Source of the DNA: an uncultured Bacilli bacterium
Lineage (GTDB): Bacteria > Bacillota_I > Bacilli_A > RF39 > UBA660
Reading direction: 5' to 3'
Assembly (NCBI GenBank): GCA_947631155.1
Contig: CANRKG010000003.1
Coordinates: 32,001 to 78,758, forward strand
Length of the DNA stretch: 46,758 nucleotides
A model generated the notes under the pieces. It made no database searches and was not told the origin of the DNA. It saw nothing but the letters and a program-made list of their open reading frames with translations. Position 1 is the stretch's first letter; each line of letters begins with the position of its first letter. Shown here one piece after another: positions 1-8,637 of the stretch. Position numbers and translations under genes: made by a program.

Positions 1-246
1 TTGGGTGCTTCTACTACAGTCGATGTGGACATATTTGATTGTGATATGGAAATTGATGAAATTATGCTTTGTAGTGATGGACTTACCAACATGTTAGATC
101 AAGCACAAATTGAAAAAGTGTTATTAAGTGAAGATATAGATATTGAAGAAAGAGTAATTCGCTTAATTCGTAAAGCTAATAATAGAGGTGGAACTGATAA
201 TATATCAGTAGCATATTTGATTCGTGAAAAAGAAGGTGAAGTATAG
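1..246 (+). CDS. prpC: PP2C-type Ser/Thr phosphatase PrpC, C-terminal part (cut by window edge)
   Basis: This is the last ~81 residues of a PPM/PP2C metal-dependent protein phosphatase; the gene continues beyond the left edge, so the first codon here is not a real start. Visible family motifs are LCSDGL (about residue 23), holding a metal-binding Asp, and GGTDNISV near the end, the last conserved PP2C motif. In Bacillota this enzyme removes phosphates placed by the neighbouring PASTA kinase and acts in cell-wall and growth control. Its TAG stop is directly followed by the prkC ATG, so the two are translated from one message. Catalytic residues upstream cannot be checked. Confidence 0.93.
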   Translation: MGASTTVDVDIFDCDMEIDEIMLCSDGLTNMLDQAQIEKVLLSEDIDIEERVIRLIRKANNRGGTDNISVAYLIREKEGEV

Positions 247-2049
247 ATGATAACAAAGGGGCAAAAAATTAATGATAGATATGAAATCATAAAAAGCATT
301 GGCGAAGGTGGAATGGCAAATGTTTACCTTGGTTATGATGAAATATTAGATCGTAATGTGGCTATAAAGGTACTAAGAGGGGATCTTTCAAATGATGAAA
401 AATTTGTAAGAAGATTTCAAAGAGAAGCTTTGTCTGCTTCCAGTCTGTCTCATCCTAATATTGTTCAAATGTATGATGTTGGAGAAGATAATGGTTTATA
501 TTATATCGTAATGGAATATGTAGAAGGAAAAACTTTAAAACAATTATTGAAAAGAAGAGGTAATCTAACTTTATCAGAATCAATTGATATTATGTTACAA
601 CTTACAGATGGAATGGCTCATGCTCATGATTCTTATATTATACATAGAGATTTAAAGCCACAAAATATTATGATTCAAGATGATGGACAAGTAAAGATTA
701 CAGATTTTGGAATTGCTATGGCATTAAATTCAACACAACTTACACAAACAAATTCTGTTATGGGTTCAGTACATTATTTACCACCAGAACAAGCTAATGG
801 AAAAGGTTCTACAACCAAAAGTGATATTTATTCATTAGGAATTATTTTCTATGAGTTGTTAACTGGAAAATTACCATTTAAAGGTGATAATGCAGTTGAA
901 ATTGCCTTAAAACATATGCGTGATCCTTTACCAAGTTTAAAAGAAGATAATGGTAATATTCCACAGAGTATTGAAAATATTATTCTAAAAGCCGCAGCAA
1001 AGAACCCTAAGAATCGTTATGATAGTGTTAAGGAGATGCATGATGATTTATTAACCGCTCTTGACGATGAAAGAATCGATGAAGAACCTTTAGTATATAA
1101 ATATCCAGAACATGAAACTGAAAATACTAAACGAATCAAAAAATTAGAAGAATTAGAAAATGAAACAGATGATGAACAAATTGCTGAAAAAATAGATGAT
1201 GAAGATAAAGTCGATAAGAAAAATAAGAAACTAATTATTATTTTATCTAGTATATTTGGGGGAATTATTTTAATTATTGCGACCATTTTCTTTATCGTTC
1301 CACAATTTACTAAAGTTAAAACCGTTACTATTCCTAGTGTTAAAGGAATGACTGTTAGTAAAGCTACAGAAAAATTAGAAGATTTAGGGCTAGAAGTAAA
1401 TATGACTATAAAATCTGTAAGTAGTGATAAAGTAGATAAAGGTAGAATTGTTAAGACTAATCCAGCAAAAGGTAAAGTAGTAAAAGTTGGTAGTAAAGTA
1501 ACATTATATAAATCAAGTGGTGAAAAAACATATGAACTAGATGATTATACAGGAAAAAATTATATTGAAATTCAAACTATTTTAGAAACTAAATATAAAT
1601 TAAAAGTTACTATTGAGAAAAAGGATGTTACCGGTAGTGATTATGATGAACAAGAAATAATAGGTCAATCATTAGCTAAGGGATCAGAAGTTAAAGAAGG
1701 AGATTCAATTACTCTATATATTCCAAATATTGTTGAAGTTTTCCCAGATATGGTTGCCCAAGGATATAGTATTGATGATGCTACAGCATTCTGCACTAAA
1801 TATAAATTAACATTAAAAACAGTTTATGTGGAAACTAATCAATATTCTCCAGGAAAGGTTATAAGTCAATCACGTATTGCTGGTTCAGAGATTATTGAAG
1901 GAACTACTCTAACAATTGAAGTAGCAACTAAACCTACAGAAGACAAAAATAATAACACCCAAAACAACAACAATAATAACAATGGCAATAATAATGATTC
2001 AGAAAATGATACTGAAAATAATTCATCAACAGAAAAGTCAAATTCATAA
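247..2049 (+). CDS. prkC: PASTA-domain Ser/Thr protein kinase PrkC/StkP
   Basis: A membrane Hanks-type kinase of 600 residues. The cytoplasmic kinase domain has the glycine loop GEGGMANVYLG (19-29), Lys41, catalytic HRDLKPQN (133-140) and DFG (153-155). A charged linker leads to one membrane helix (about 328-350). Outside are about three PASTA repeats (roughly 355-423, 424-492, 494-562), which in this family bind peptidoglycan fragments, and then a low-complexity Asn-rich tail. The start follows the prpC stop with no gap and has AAGGTGAAG just upstream. The order prpC-prkC-rsgA-rpe matches the well-known Bacillus block. The Asn/Asp/Glu-rich C-terminal tail is unusual and may be a flexible surface extension. 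Confidence 0.96.
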   Translation: MITKGQKINDRYEIIKSIGEGGMANVYLGYDEILDRNVAIKVLRGDLSNDEKFVRRFQREALSASSLSHPNIVQMYDVGEDNGLYYIVMEYVEGKTLKQLLKRRGNLTLSESIDIMLQLTDGMAHAHDSYIIHRDLKPQNIMIQDDGQVKITDFGIAMALNSTQLTQTNSVMGSVHYLPPEQANGKGSTTKSDIYSLGIIFYELLTGKLPFKGDNAVEIALKHMRDPLPSLKEDNGNIPQSIENIILKAAAKNPKNRYDSVKEMHDDLLTALDDERIDEEPLVYKYPEHETENTKRIKKLEELENETDDEQIAEKIDDEDKVDKKNKKLIIILSSIFGGIILIIATIFFIVPQFTKVKTVTIPSVKGMTVSKATEKLEDLGLEVNMTIKSVSSDKVDKGRIVKTNPAKGKVVKVGSKVTLYKSSGEKTYELDDYTGKNYIEIQTILETKYKLKVTIEKKDVTGSDYDEQEIIGQSLAKGSEVKEGDSITLYIPNIVEVFPDMVAQGYSIDDATAFCTKYKLTLKTVYVETNQYSPGKVISQSRIAGSEIIEGTTLTIEVATKPTEDKNNNTQNNNNNNNGNNNDSENDTENNSSTEKSNS

Positions 2050-2060
2050 TAGGGGGATAA

Positions 2061-2888
2061 ATGAAAGGCCAAATTATCAAAATAATTAGTGATTTACATA
2101 TAGTAAGTTATCGTAATGAAATTATAAATTGTAAATGTCGAGGAAAATTTCGCAAGGAAAATATAGTTCCTCAAGTTGGTGATTATGTTATATTTGATCG
2201 TCAGAAAGAAATTATAGAAGAAATTTTACCTCGAAAAAACTTTTTTAGAAGACCCAAAGTAGCTAATATTGATCAAGGTTTTTTAGTTACTAGCCTTAAA
2301 ACTCCTGATTTTTCTTTAAATCTTTTAGATAAATTAATTATTTTAATGGAGCTTCACAAGGTAAAACCAATTATTTGTATAACTAAGAGTGATTTAGTTA
2401 GTGCAGAAGAATTATCAGGTATTCAGCAGATTTTGGATTATTATAGAAAGTTAGGCTATATAGTTGTTTTTAACTATGAAGTAGATAAGATAAAAAAACT
2501 AATAAATAATAAAACAAGCGTATTTACTGGTCAAACAGGAGCAGGCAAATCTACTTTATTAAATAAATTGAATCCTAATTTAAATTTGGAAACAGGTGAA
2601 GTTTCGATAGCATTAGGCAGAGGAAAACATACGACAAAAGTAGTAGAATTATTTCAAATCGATCAAGGAAAAATATTAGATACACCTGGATTTTCTGCTT
2701 TAGATTTTTATGAATATACAGATTCAGATATTAGAAATGCTTTCATAGAATTTAAAAATTATCCCTGTTTATATAAAGATTGCATGCATAAAAATGAGCA
2801 TGAATGTATGGTAAAAAAGGCAGTGAGTGATAATAATATTATTAGAAGCAGATATGATAATTATTTAAAATTTATAGAAAGAAAGTGA
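2061..2888 (+). CDS. rsgA: Small ribosomal subunit biogenesis GTPase RsgA
   Basis: A circularly permuted GTPase that checks late 30S maturation; in Bacillus (CpgA/YloQ) it is linked to the neighbouring PrkC kinase. An N-terminal OB-fold is followed by the permuted G motifs: TKSD (G4, about 108-111) precedes GQTGAGKST (G1, about 156-164) and DTPG (G3, about 207). The C-terminal zinc knuckle is visible as Cys-x5-Cys-x-His-x5-Cys near residues 234-250. Length (275) is slightly short for the family but complete. The start has the ribosome site GGGG ten bases upstream and lies 11 bases after prkC. The gene ends with TGA. Confidence 0.96.
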   Translation: MKGQIIKIISDLHIVSYRNEIINCKCRGKFRKENIVPQVGDYVIFDRQKEIIEEILPRKNFFRRPKVANIDQGFLVTSLKTPDFSLNLLDKLIILMELHKVKPIICITKSDLVSAEELSGIQQILDYYRKLGYIVVFNYEVDKIKKLINNKTSVFTGQTGAGKSTLLNKLNPNLNLETGEVSIALGRGKHTTKVVELFQIDQGKILDTPGFSALDFYEYTDSDIRNAFIEFKNYPCLYKDCMHKNEHECMVKKAVSDNNIIRSRYDNYLKFIERK

Positions 2889-2892
2889 GTCT

Positions 2893-3522
2893 ATGTTAAT
2901 TTCAACCTCTTTTTTAGATAGTAAGAATGTAGTTAATGATTTAGTAAAATTAGATTCTACAGATACTGATTATATTCATCTAGATATCATGGATGGTAAG
3001 TTTGTAAAAAATAAAACTATGCCATTTAGAGAAATGAAACATATTTATAAGTATACATCTAAGCGTTTGGATGTGCATTTAATGGTTAAGGATCCTGAAA
3101 AATATATTTTAAACTATGCTTTATTAAATACAGAATATATCACCTTTCATTTAGAAGTGAATGTTGATATAGAAAAGAATTTAAAACTAATTAAGAGTTG
3201 TGGAATAAAATGTGGATTGGCTATTAATCCGGATACAGAAGTAAAGGAATTAATTCCTTATTTACCGCTACTAGATATTATCTTAGTTATGTCAGTAGAA
3301 CCAGGACTTGGAGGACAACAGTTTATTGCATCAACTGTGGATAAAATTAAGGAATTAAGGGTATTACTATTAGAATATAAGAGTGATATTAAAATTAGTG
3401 TCGATGGTGGAGTTAATAATGAAACTAAAAAATATTGCCAAGAATGTGATATACTAGTAGCAGGAAGTTATATTATAAATAGTGATGATTTTCAAAAACA
3501 AATAGATAGTTTAAGGGAATAA
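2893..3522 (+). CDS. rpe: Ribulose-phosphate 3-epimerase
   Basis: A TIM-barrel enzyme interconverting ribulose 5-phosphate and xylulose 5-phosphate in the non-oxidative pentose phosphate pathway. Family signatures are seen in order: HLDIMDGKFV (metal-binding His/Asp), LDVHLMVKDP, MSVEPGLGGQ (phosphate/active-site loop) and ISVDGGVNNET (catalytic Asp). Length of 209 residues is close to the usual 215-225. It starts four bases after rsgA and is clearly cotranscribed. In Bacillus thiN follows rpe; here it does not. Confidence 0.95.
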   Translation: MLISTSFLDSKNVVNDLVKLDSTDTDYIHLDIMDGKFVKNKTMPFREMKHIYKYTSKRLDVHLMVKDPEKYILNYALLNTEYITFHLEVNVDIEKNLKLIKSCGIKCGLAINPDTEVKELIPYLPLLDIILVMSVEPGLGGQQFIASTVDKIKELRVLLLEYKSDIKISVDGGVNNETKKYCQECDILVAGSYIINSDDFQKQIDSLRE

Positions 3523-3537
3523 AAGGGAGATGGTGAA

Positions 3538-4602
3538 ATGGCTAAGAAGAAAGAAAATATAGAAGAACCAGAAAAAATTGAATCTTTAGAACCACAAGAT
3601 AAAAGTGTAATTTCATCAGAGGAAGTAGAAGAAGTTGTTTTAGGTGATGAAGAAGCTTTATCAGAGCAAATGGAAAAAATAAAGAATTTAACGAAAGAAC
3701 AACAAATACAGGCTCTAGCAGAAGAAAAGAAAAGAAAAGAAGAACTTGCTAAAAAGAAACAAGAAGATTTACTTAAGCAACAACAGCAAGCCTTAGCAGA
3801 TGAGAAATTAAGAGCACAAAGACAACAAGAAGCTGCTCTTTTAGCCCAAAAGCAGGCAGAAGAAGAAAGAATAAAGAAACAAAAAGAATTAGAAGCTCAG
3901 AAACAATTACAGCAACAGCAGTTATTACAACAGCAACAACAACAAGAAGAAGCTGCTAAAAAAGCTTCAACTCAGCAGCAACCACCACAACAACCAGCGG
4001 TATCATCTGATCCACCACAACCAAAAGCAGAACCACCAAAAAATACTGATAATAAAAATGATGGTCCAACAACATTTAAAAGAGTAATGGCAGGTCTTTT
4101 ATTCATTTCTTTAATGGCAATGGTTTATTTTCTACCAGAAATAACTAATTATGTTAATGAATTAAAAGATAAGAGTAACAGCCAAGAAATAACTTCAGGT
4201 GTTTTATCGTGTAAAAACAGTAAAACTAGTGAAAAGTTAGATATTGATATAGAAGCTTTGTTTTACTTTACAAATAAAGAATTAACTAAACTTAGTTATA
4301 CTACTATTCATACTGGTGATAAAACAGATGATGCAGACGAATTAAATAATTTATATAATGATTGTTTAGCTTTAAAGGATGAAGCAGGTAAATTAGATGG
4401 AGTTACTATTTCTTGTAGTTTAAATAATGGTGTTAACAGTAGTAAACAAATATTAGATTATGAGAAATTAGATTTAAAAGATGTAACAAGTGCTTATACA
4501 GAAGCCGGAGGAAATTATCCAGCTGAATTTAAAAAATCAGAAAGTATTGATACAATAGAGTCAGAAATGACAAATAATAATTATACTTGTTCAAAAAGCT
4601 AA
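3538..4602 (+). CDS. Membrane-anchored protein with Gln/Glu-rich coiled coil and extracellular YehR/DUF1307-like domain
   Basis: A 354-residue protein I cannot name with certainty. The N-terminal ~150 residues are highly charged and Gln-rich, predicted as a long coiled coil, followed by a Pro/Gln-rich stretch. A single hydrophobic helix sits near 183-202 (VMAGLLFISLMAMVYFL), so the rest is probably outside the cell. The outer ~140 residues contain four Cys and an alternating pattern ending in a segment like DTIESEMTNNNYTC. That resembles the small DUF1307/YehR lipoprotein fold, but the match is by eye and weak. It follows rpe by 15 bases with a GGGAG ribosome site and probably ends the operon. 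Possible role: cell-envelope or division scaffold (inference). Confidence 0.75.
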   Translation: MAKKKENIEEPEKIESLEPQDKSVISSEEVEEVVLGDEEALSEQMEKIKNLTKEQQIQALAEEKKRKEELAKKKQEDLLKQQQQALADEKLRAQRQQEAALLAQKQAEEERIKKQKELEAQKQLQQQQLLQQQQQQEEAAKKASTQQQPPQQPAVSSDPPQPKAEPPKNTDNKNDGPTTFKRVMAGLLFISLMAMVYFLPEITNYVNELKDKSNSQEITSGVLSCKNSKTSEKLDIDIEALFYFTNKELTKLSYTTIHTGDKTDDADELNNLYNDCLALKDEAGKLDGVTISCSLNNGVNSSKQILDYEKLDLKDVTSAYTEAGGNYPAEFKKSESIDTIESEMTNNNYTCSKS

Positions 4603-4611
4603 TTTACTTCA

Positions 4612-4680
4612 ATTTACAAATTTGTAAATGGTAATTTTTGTAAATATATTGTAAACTCTTTGTATATATGTTAACATATA
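4612..4680 (+). promoter_or_regulatory. Promoter with two palindromes upstream of the 3D-domain gene
   Basis: A candidate promoter has -35 TTGTAA (4622-4627), a 17-base spacer and -10 TATATT (4645-4650). A perfect 18-bp palindrome (4612-4629, core TTTACAAATTTGTAAA) overlaps the -35. A second palindrome, TATATGTTAACATATA (4665-4680), lies in the predicted 5' leader just before the ribosome site AAGGAG. The first looks like an operator; the second could be an operator or an RNA hairpin. Confidence 0.5.
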
Positions 4681-4698
4681 CATACAAGGAGTTTTATT

Positions 4699-5343
4699 AT
4701 GAAAAAAATTATAGGAATAATAAATACAGGCTTATTATTGTCATTACCAATCTTACTATTGACAGTAAATATACATACCAGTACCATAAATTCCTTTCTA
4801 GATACCAAAAAGTTAGCAACTAATTTAGTTACTTATCCAACAATAAAAGAAGCAGTCGCTATTGAAGAAGATACTGTTGAAGATAAAAAAATAGAACCAG
4901 AAGAAAAAATATCAACTGAGCTACCAATAGAAGTAGTTGATGCCAAAGGAGAAGAATCTCCAAAGAAAATAGAAGAAACAAAAGTACAACCTGAAGTTTT
5001 AGCTACTTATAGTGGGACTATGAGTTTTTATTCGGCTAATTGTAAGGGCTGTATGGGTTCTACTGCAACAGGTGTTGATATTAGTGATGGAAACCTGTAT
5101 TATAATGATAATGAGTATGGACAGGTTAGAATTGTTGCCACAGGTAGTGAAATAAAACCCTGGTCAATAATCAAAATTAAGAATTCATCACTTGGCTCTA
5201 ATGTTATAGCAATTGCTTTAGATAAAGGCAGTAATATTGGTTTAGGTAAGAAATTTTTAATTGATATGCTTACTAATTCTAAAGAAAATAAAAGTGGTAT
5301 TGAAAAAAATATTACGGTGGAAGTTCTAAGAAGTGGTAAATAG
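4699..5343 (+). CDS. Secreted or membrane-anchored 3D-domain protein (YuiC/YocH-like)
   Basis: A 214-residue protein with an N-terminal signal or anchor (about 5-25, GLLLSLPILLLTV), an acidic Pro/Glu linker, and a C-terminal 3D domain from about residue 107. In the domain the sequence SFYSANCKGCMGSTATG matches the opening of the family (Cys-x-x-Cys and TATG). Two of the three namesake aspartates are visible (IALDKGS and LIDML). At the first Asp position, usually AVDP, the sequence reads VATGS. 3D-domain proteins are double-psi beta-barrels of the lytic transglycosylase/MltA type that act on peptidoglycan. The lost first Asp leaves its activity uncertain. It has its own promoter region and AAGGAG ribosome site. 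Confidence 0.82.
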   Translation: MKKIIGIINTGLLLSLPILLLTVNIHTSTINSFLDTKKLATNLVTYPTIKEAVAIEEDTVEDKKIEPEEKISTELPIEVVDAKGEESPKKIEETKVQPEVLATYSGTMSFYSANCKGCMGSTATGVDISDGNLYYNDNEYGQVRIVATGSEIKPWSIIKIKNSSLGSNVIAIALDKGSNIGLGKKFLIDMLTNSKENKSGIEKNITVEVLRSGK

Positions 5344-5359
5344 TAGGAGATGACAATTT

Positions 5360-5668
5360 ATGGAATTACAAAATGAATATAAATATTTAGTTGGCGGTTA
5401 TTATGGCGTAAGAGAAATGGATGAGTACGATTTAAAAGTTTATGTATTAAAAGATATAGAATTGTATATTCGTAATTTCATAGAAACAAATCCTATTCCC
5501 AATTTTAATTATCGTGTGGAAGCAAAAAAAATAGAAGAAGAACTATCATTAAAAACTAAATTACAAGATAGTTTATTAGTATTAAACAAAATAAATGGAC
5601 CTACTAAATTAATTACTATGATTAAGCAAAGAATTCAAAAGATGCAACATCATGATTATGAAGAATAG
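5360..5668 (+). CDS. Small uncharacterised protein
   Basis: A 102-residue, mostly alpha-helical charged protein with no membrane segment, signal peptide or motif I recognise. It starts 16 bases after the 3D-domain gene with TAGGAG as ribosome site, and a strong intrinsic terminator follows immediately, so it is the last gene of that two-gene unit. Lys/Glu balance and helical periodicity suggest a compact cytoplasmic protein. Function unknown. Confidence 0.8.
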   Translation: MELQNEYKYLVGGYYGVREMDEYDLKVYVLKDIELYIRNFIETNPIPNFNYRVEAKKIEEELSLKTKLQDSLLVLNKINGPTKLITMIKQRIQKMQHHDYEE

Positions 5669-5696
5669 TTGAAAATTTATCTTTTCAACTTTTTTT
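5667..5696 (+). terminator. Intrinsic terminator
   Basis: A 9-bp stem, AGTTGAAAA paired with TTTTCAACT, with a 6-base loop, is followed by six T. It closes the unit ending at 5668, just before tex. Confidence 0.85.
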
Positions 5697-5729
5697 AATT
5701 TTGTTATGATAGACATGAGGTGTAAAAAA

Positions 5730-7886
5730 ATGAATGATACAATCATCCAAGAAATTAGTAAAGATTTAAATATTACAGAAACACAAGTTAAAACAGTGTT
5801 AAATTTACTTAGTGAAGGTAATACAATTCCTTTTATTGCTAGATATAGAAAAGAAGCTACTGGAGCATTAGTAGAAGATGTGATACGTAAGATTAATGAA
5901 GTATATGAATATCAAGTAAATTTATTAAAAAGAAAAGAAGATGTAATTAGATTAATTGATGAAAAAGGCTTACTTACTGACGAATTAAAAACAAGTATCT
6001 TAAATTGTACTAAATTAGTGGAAGTTGAAGATTTATATAGACCATATAAAGAAAAAAAGAAAACTAAAGCTACGGAAGCTATTAAAAATGGTTTAGAACC
6101 ATTAGCTAAAATGATAATGGCTTTTCCACTTAACGGAAGTATAGAAGATTTAACTAAAAAGTTTATCAAAGATGATTTGGACGGCAATATGTGTATTGAA
6201 GGAGCTAAATATATTATTGCAGAATGGATTAGTGATAATGCTAGTTATAGAAAATTTATACGTAGTTACTTTTATAAAAATGGTCTTATTACGTCATCTT
6301 TAAAAAAGAATGCTGTAGATGAAGGTAAAATTTATGAAATGTATTATGATTATAATGAACCTGTTAAATGGATAAAACCCCATCGTATTTTAGCTTTAAA
6401 TCGTGGGGAAAATGAAAAAGTATTAACCGTATCTATAGAAGTTGATAAACAAGCTATAATTACGCATTTAGAGTCTAAAATAATAAAGAATGAAAAAAGC
6501 TTTGTTACATCTTATATTAAAGAAGCTATTGCAGATGCCTATAAAAGATTAATAGAACCATCAATAGAAAGAGAAATACGGAGTGAACTAACAGAAAAAG
6601 GCTGTGAGGCGGCAATTGATAATTTTGGTAAGAATTTAGAAGCCCTTTTATTAACACCACCTATGAAAGAACAAGTTGTCTTAGCCTTTGATCCGGGATA
6701 TGTTAATGGTTGTAAATTAGCTGTTATAGATAAAAATGGTAAATATTTAGATTCGACAGTTATTAAACCATTTTTGAAAGGTGAAGAAGAAAAACGCATT
6801 AAATTATCTAAAGAAATAGTAGTTAATTTAATAAATAAATATAATGTTGATATTATTGCAATTGGGAATGGAACTGCTTCTCGTGAATCAGAAAAATTTT
6901 GTGCTGAAATGATCAAAGAATATGGCCTAAAGTGTAAGTATGTCATTGTCTCAGAAGCTGGAGCTTCAATTTATTCGGCTTCACCAATTGCTATTGAAGA
7001 ATTTCCAGATTTGGCTGTGGAAAAACGTAGTGCAGTAAGTATTGGAAGAAGACTTCAAGATCCTTTAGCTGAATTAGTAAAGATTCCCCCAGAAGGAATT
7101 GGAGTAGGTTTATATCAACATGATGTTAGTCAAAAAAAATTATCAGATTCCCTAGATTTTGTAGTCGAAAAATGTGTCAATAGTGTAGGTGTAAATATAA
7201 ATACAGCATCCTTTTCATTATTAAAATATGTATCAGGATTAACCAAAAAAGCAATAGAAAAAATAATTGCTTATCGTGAGAGTAATGGCAAAATAACTTC
7301 ACGTGAAGAAATTAGAAAGAAAAAAATTTTAACAGATAAAACATATCTTCAAGCTATAGGTTTTTTAAGAGTAATTGATGGCAACAATGTTTTAGATGCT
7401 ACTGCTATCCATCCAGAAAGTTATAATATTGCTTTAAATCTTTTAAATGAATTGGGTTATACAGAAGAAAACATTGGTAAGCCAGAATTGATTGATAAAT
7501 TAAACACAATTTCTGTAGAAGAATACGCTAAAAAACTGTCAACTGATACTTATACTTTAGAAGATGTAATTGCCTCATTAAAAAAACCTAATCTTGATCC
7601 ACGTGATGAGATGCCCCAACCATTATTAAAAAGTGATATTTTAGACATTAAAGATTTAACAGTTGGTATGAAACTACAAGGAACAGTTCGTAATGTTGTG
7701 GATTTTGGTCTGTTTATTGATATAGGTCTTCATAATGATGGACTAGCTCATATTTCTAAATTAAGTAACCAGTTTATTAAACATCCTTCTGACTTATTTT
7801 CAGTAGGAGATATTGTAGACTGTTACGTTGATGATATTTCAATTGAAAAAGAGAAGGTTAGTTTGAGTTTGATTGAAAATAAATAA
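5730..7886 (+). CDS. tex: Tex-family transcription accessory / S1 RNA-binding protein
   Basis: A 718-residue member of the Tex family: nucleic-acid-binding proteins with an N-terminal helical region, a YqgF/RNase H-like domain (from about 317, LAFDPGYVNGCKLAVID), helix-hairpin-helix segments (about 484-520, GVNINTASFSLLKYVSG) and a C-terminal S1 domain (about 645-715, GMKLQGTVRNVVDFGLF). In other bacteria Tex affects transcription and RNA metabolism. I place the start at 5730, not at the in-frame ATG at 5706, because GAGGTG lies 8 bases upstream of 5730. It is convergent with the Crp-like gene; the stop codons are one base apart. Confidence 0.95.
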   Translation: MNDTIIQEISKDLNITETQVKTVLNLLSEGNTIPFIARYRKEATGALVEDVIRKINEVYEYQVNLLKRKEDVIRLIDEKGLLTDELKTSILNCTKLVEVEDLYRPYKEKKKTKATEAIKNGLEPLAKMIMAFPLNGSIEDLTKKFIKDDLDGNMCIEGAKYIIAEWISDNASYRKFIRSYFYKNGLITSSLKKNAVDEGKIYEMYYDYNEPVKWIKPHRILALNRGENEKVLTVSIEVDKQAIITHLESKIIKNEKSFVTSYIKEAIADAYKRLIEPSIEREIRSELTEKGCEAAIDNFGKNLEALLLTPPMKEQVVLAFDPGYVNGCKLAVIDKNGKYLDSTVIKPFLKGEEEKRIKLSKEIVVNLINKYNVDIIAIGNGTASRESEKFCAEMIKEYGLKCKYVIVSEAGASIYSASPIAIEEFPDLAVEKRSAVSIGRRLQDPLAELVKIPPEGIGVGLYQHDVSQKKLSDSLDFVVEKCVNSVGVNINTASFSLLKYVSGLTKKAIEKIIAYRESNGKITSREEIRKKKILTDKTYLQAIGFLRVIDGNNVLDATAIHPESYNIALNLLNELGYTEENIGKPELIDKLNTISVEEYAKKLSTDTYTLEDVIASLKKPNLDPRDEMPQPLLKSDILDIKDLTVGMKLQGTVRNVVDFGLFIDIGLHNDGLAHISKLSNQFIKHPSDLFSVGDIVDCYVDDISIEKEKVSLSLIENK

Positions 7887-7909
7887 CTTAATATAAAAGA
7901 GTTATTTTT
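7881..7909. terminator. Possible bidirectional terminator between tex and the Crp-like gene
   Basis: AAATAACT (7881-7888) pairs with AGTTATTT (7900-7907), with T or A runs on both sides. The stem has few GC pairs and overlaps the ends of both convergent genes. Confidence 0.45.
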
Positions 7910-8517
7910 CTATAATCAACTTTGATAAAACCTTCTTCTTTTAAATATTTTAATTCTCTTGACATAGCACATCTGTCAACTGATAAATATTCTGCTAATT
8001 CTAAAAAAGAATAGGGTAAATATATAATTTTAGACCCACTTTTTTGTGTTGCGATTTTAAAATATTCCAGTAGTTTATCACGAATGGATTTTTTTGTTAA
8101 TATTTCAATTCGATCATTTTTTTCTTTCGTTTTATTAGTAATTATATGTAAAAGATTTTTAATAAATTGTTGATAATAATAAGACCAGTTTCCATCATAA
8201 TTAATTATTCTAGTATAATCCATTACTATTACTGTTGTATCTTCTTTGGTAATAAGTTCATACTCTTGATTAGATAAGGGTATAATAATTGAACCAATAA
8301 GGTCATCGTCTGTAAATTCATTCATAATAATTCTATTTCCATTGTAATCATTTCTAATTAATTGAATTTTACCAGAAGTAATAATCACTAGGTTATTAGT
8401 ATCATTTGTTAATGAAGAGACATTTACATTTTTTTTAAATGTAAAGTAGTCAGATTCGATAAGTTTTAGCAATTTTCCTTGATTTGCTTTGCTAATATTA
8501 GAAAATAATTCATTCAT
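7888..8517 (-). CDS. Crp/Fnr-family transcriptional regulator
   Basis: A 209-residue regulator with an N-terminal cyclic-nucleotide-binding-type beta barrel (about 15-105) and a C-terminal winged helix (about 150-205) whose recognition region reads LAEYLSVDRCAMSRELKYL. The Cys cluster of true Fnr iron-sulfur proteins is absent, so if it senses oxygen or nitric oxide it does so differently. The start has AAGGTG upstream. It is divergent from nrdDG-dut, and a perfect palindrome sits between the two promoters. The likely role is autoregulation plus control of anaerobic nucleotide reduction (inference from position). The family also includes ArcR- and Hcp-type regulators; which subgroup cannot be settled by eye. 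Confidence 0.9.
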   Translation of the reverse strand: MNELFSNISKANQGKLLKLIESDYFTFKKNVNVSSLTNDTNNLVIITSGKIQLIRNDYNGNRIIMNEFTDDDLIGSIIIPLSNQEYELITKEDTTVIVMDYTRIINYDGNWSYYYQQFIKNLLHIITNKTKEKNDRIEILTKKSIRDKLLEYFKIATQKSGSKIIYLPYSFLELAEYLSVDRCAMSRELKYLKEEGFIKVDYRKITLLY

Positions 8518-8537
8518 GTTTACACCTTCTTAAAAAA

Positions 8538-8566
8538 ATTATAACATTTTTTGTCAAATGTTGCAA
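8538..8566 (-). promoter_or_regulatory. Promoter of the Crp-like regulator
   Basis: On the minus strand, -35 TTGCAA (8566-8561), a 17-base spacer and -10 TATAAT (8543-8538). The -35 is one half of the 20-bp palindrome, so a protein bound there would block this promoter (autorepression is inferred). Confidence 0.6.
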
Positions 8567-8576
8567 TTGCAACATT
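8557..8576. promoter_or_regulatory. Perfect 20-bp palindromic operator between the regulator and nrdD
   Basis: AATGTTGCAATTGCAACATT is fully self-complementary. It overlaps the -35 of the minus-strand regulator and touches the candidate nrdD -35 (TTGTAT, 8575-8580). Dimeric Crp/Fnr proteins bind symmetric sites of about this size, so it is the obvious target of the adjacent regulator. Confidence 0.75.
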
Positions 8577-8602
8577 GTATTTTTATAAAAAGGTGCTATG
8601 CT
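8575..8602 (+). promoter_or_regulatory. Candidate nrdD promoter
   Basis: -35 TTGTAT (8575-8580), a 16-base spacer and -10 TATGCT (8597-8602), preceded by TG in an extended -10 arrangement. It starts within the last bases of the palindrome. Confidence 0.5.
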
Positions 8603-8637
8603 TTGGTTGTAGAATACAAGAGAGGCAGGTTTTAAAA

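Noticed and set aside
8551-8637. Upstream extension of NrdD
   Set aside because: It would overlap the operator palindrome and promoter, and family homology begins at MKVIKRDG (8638).
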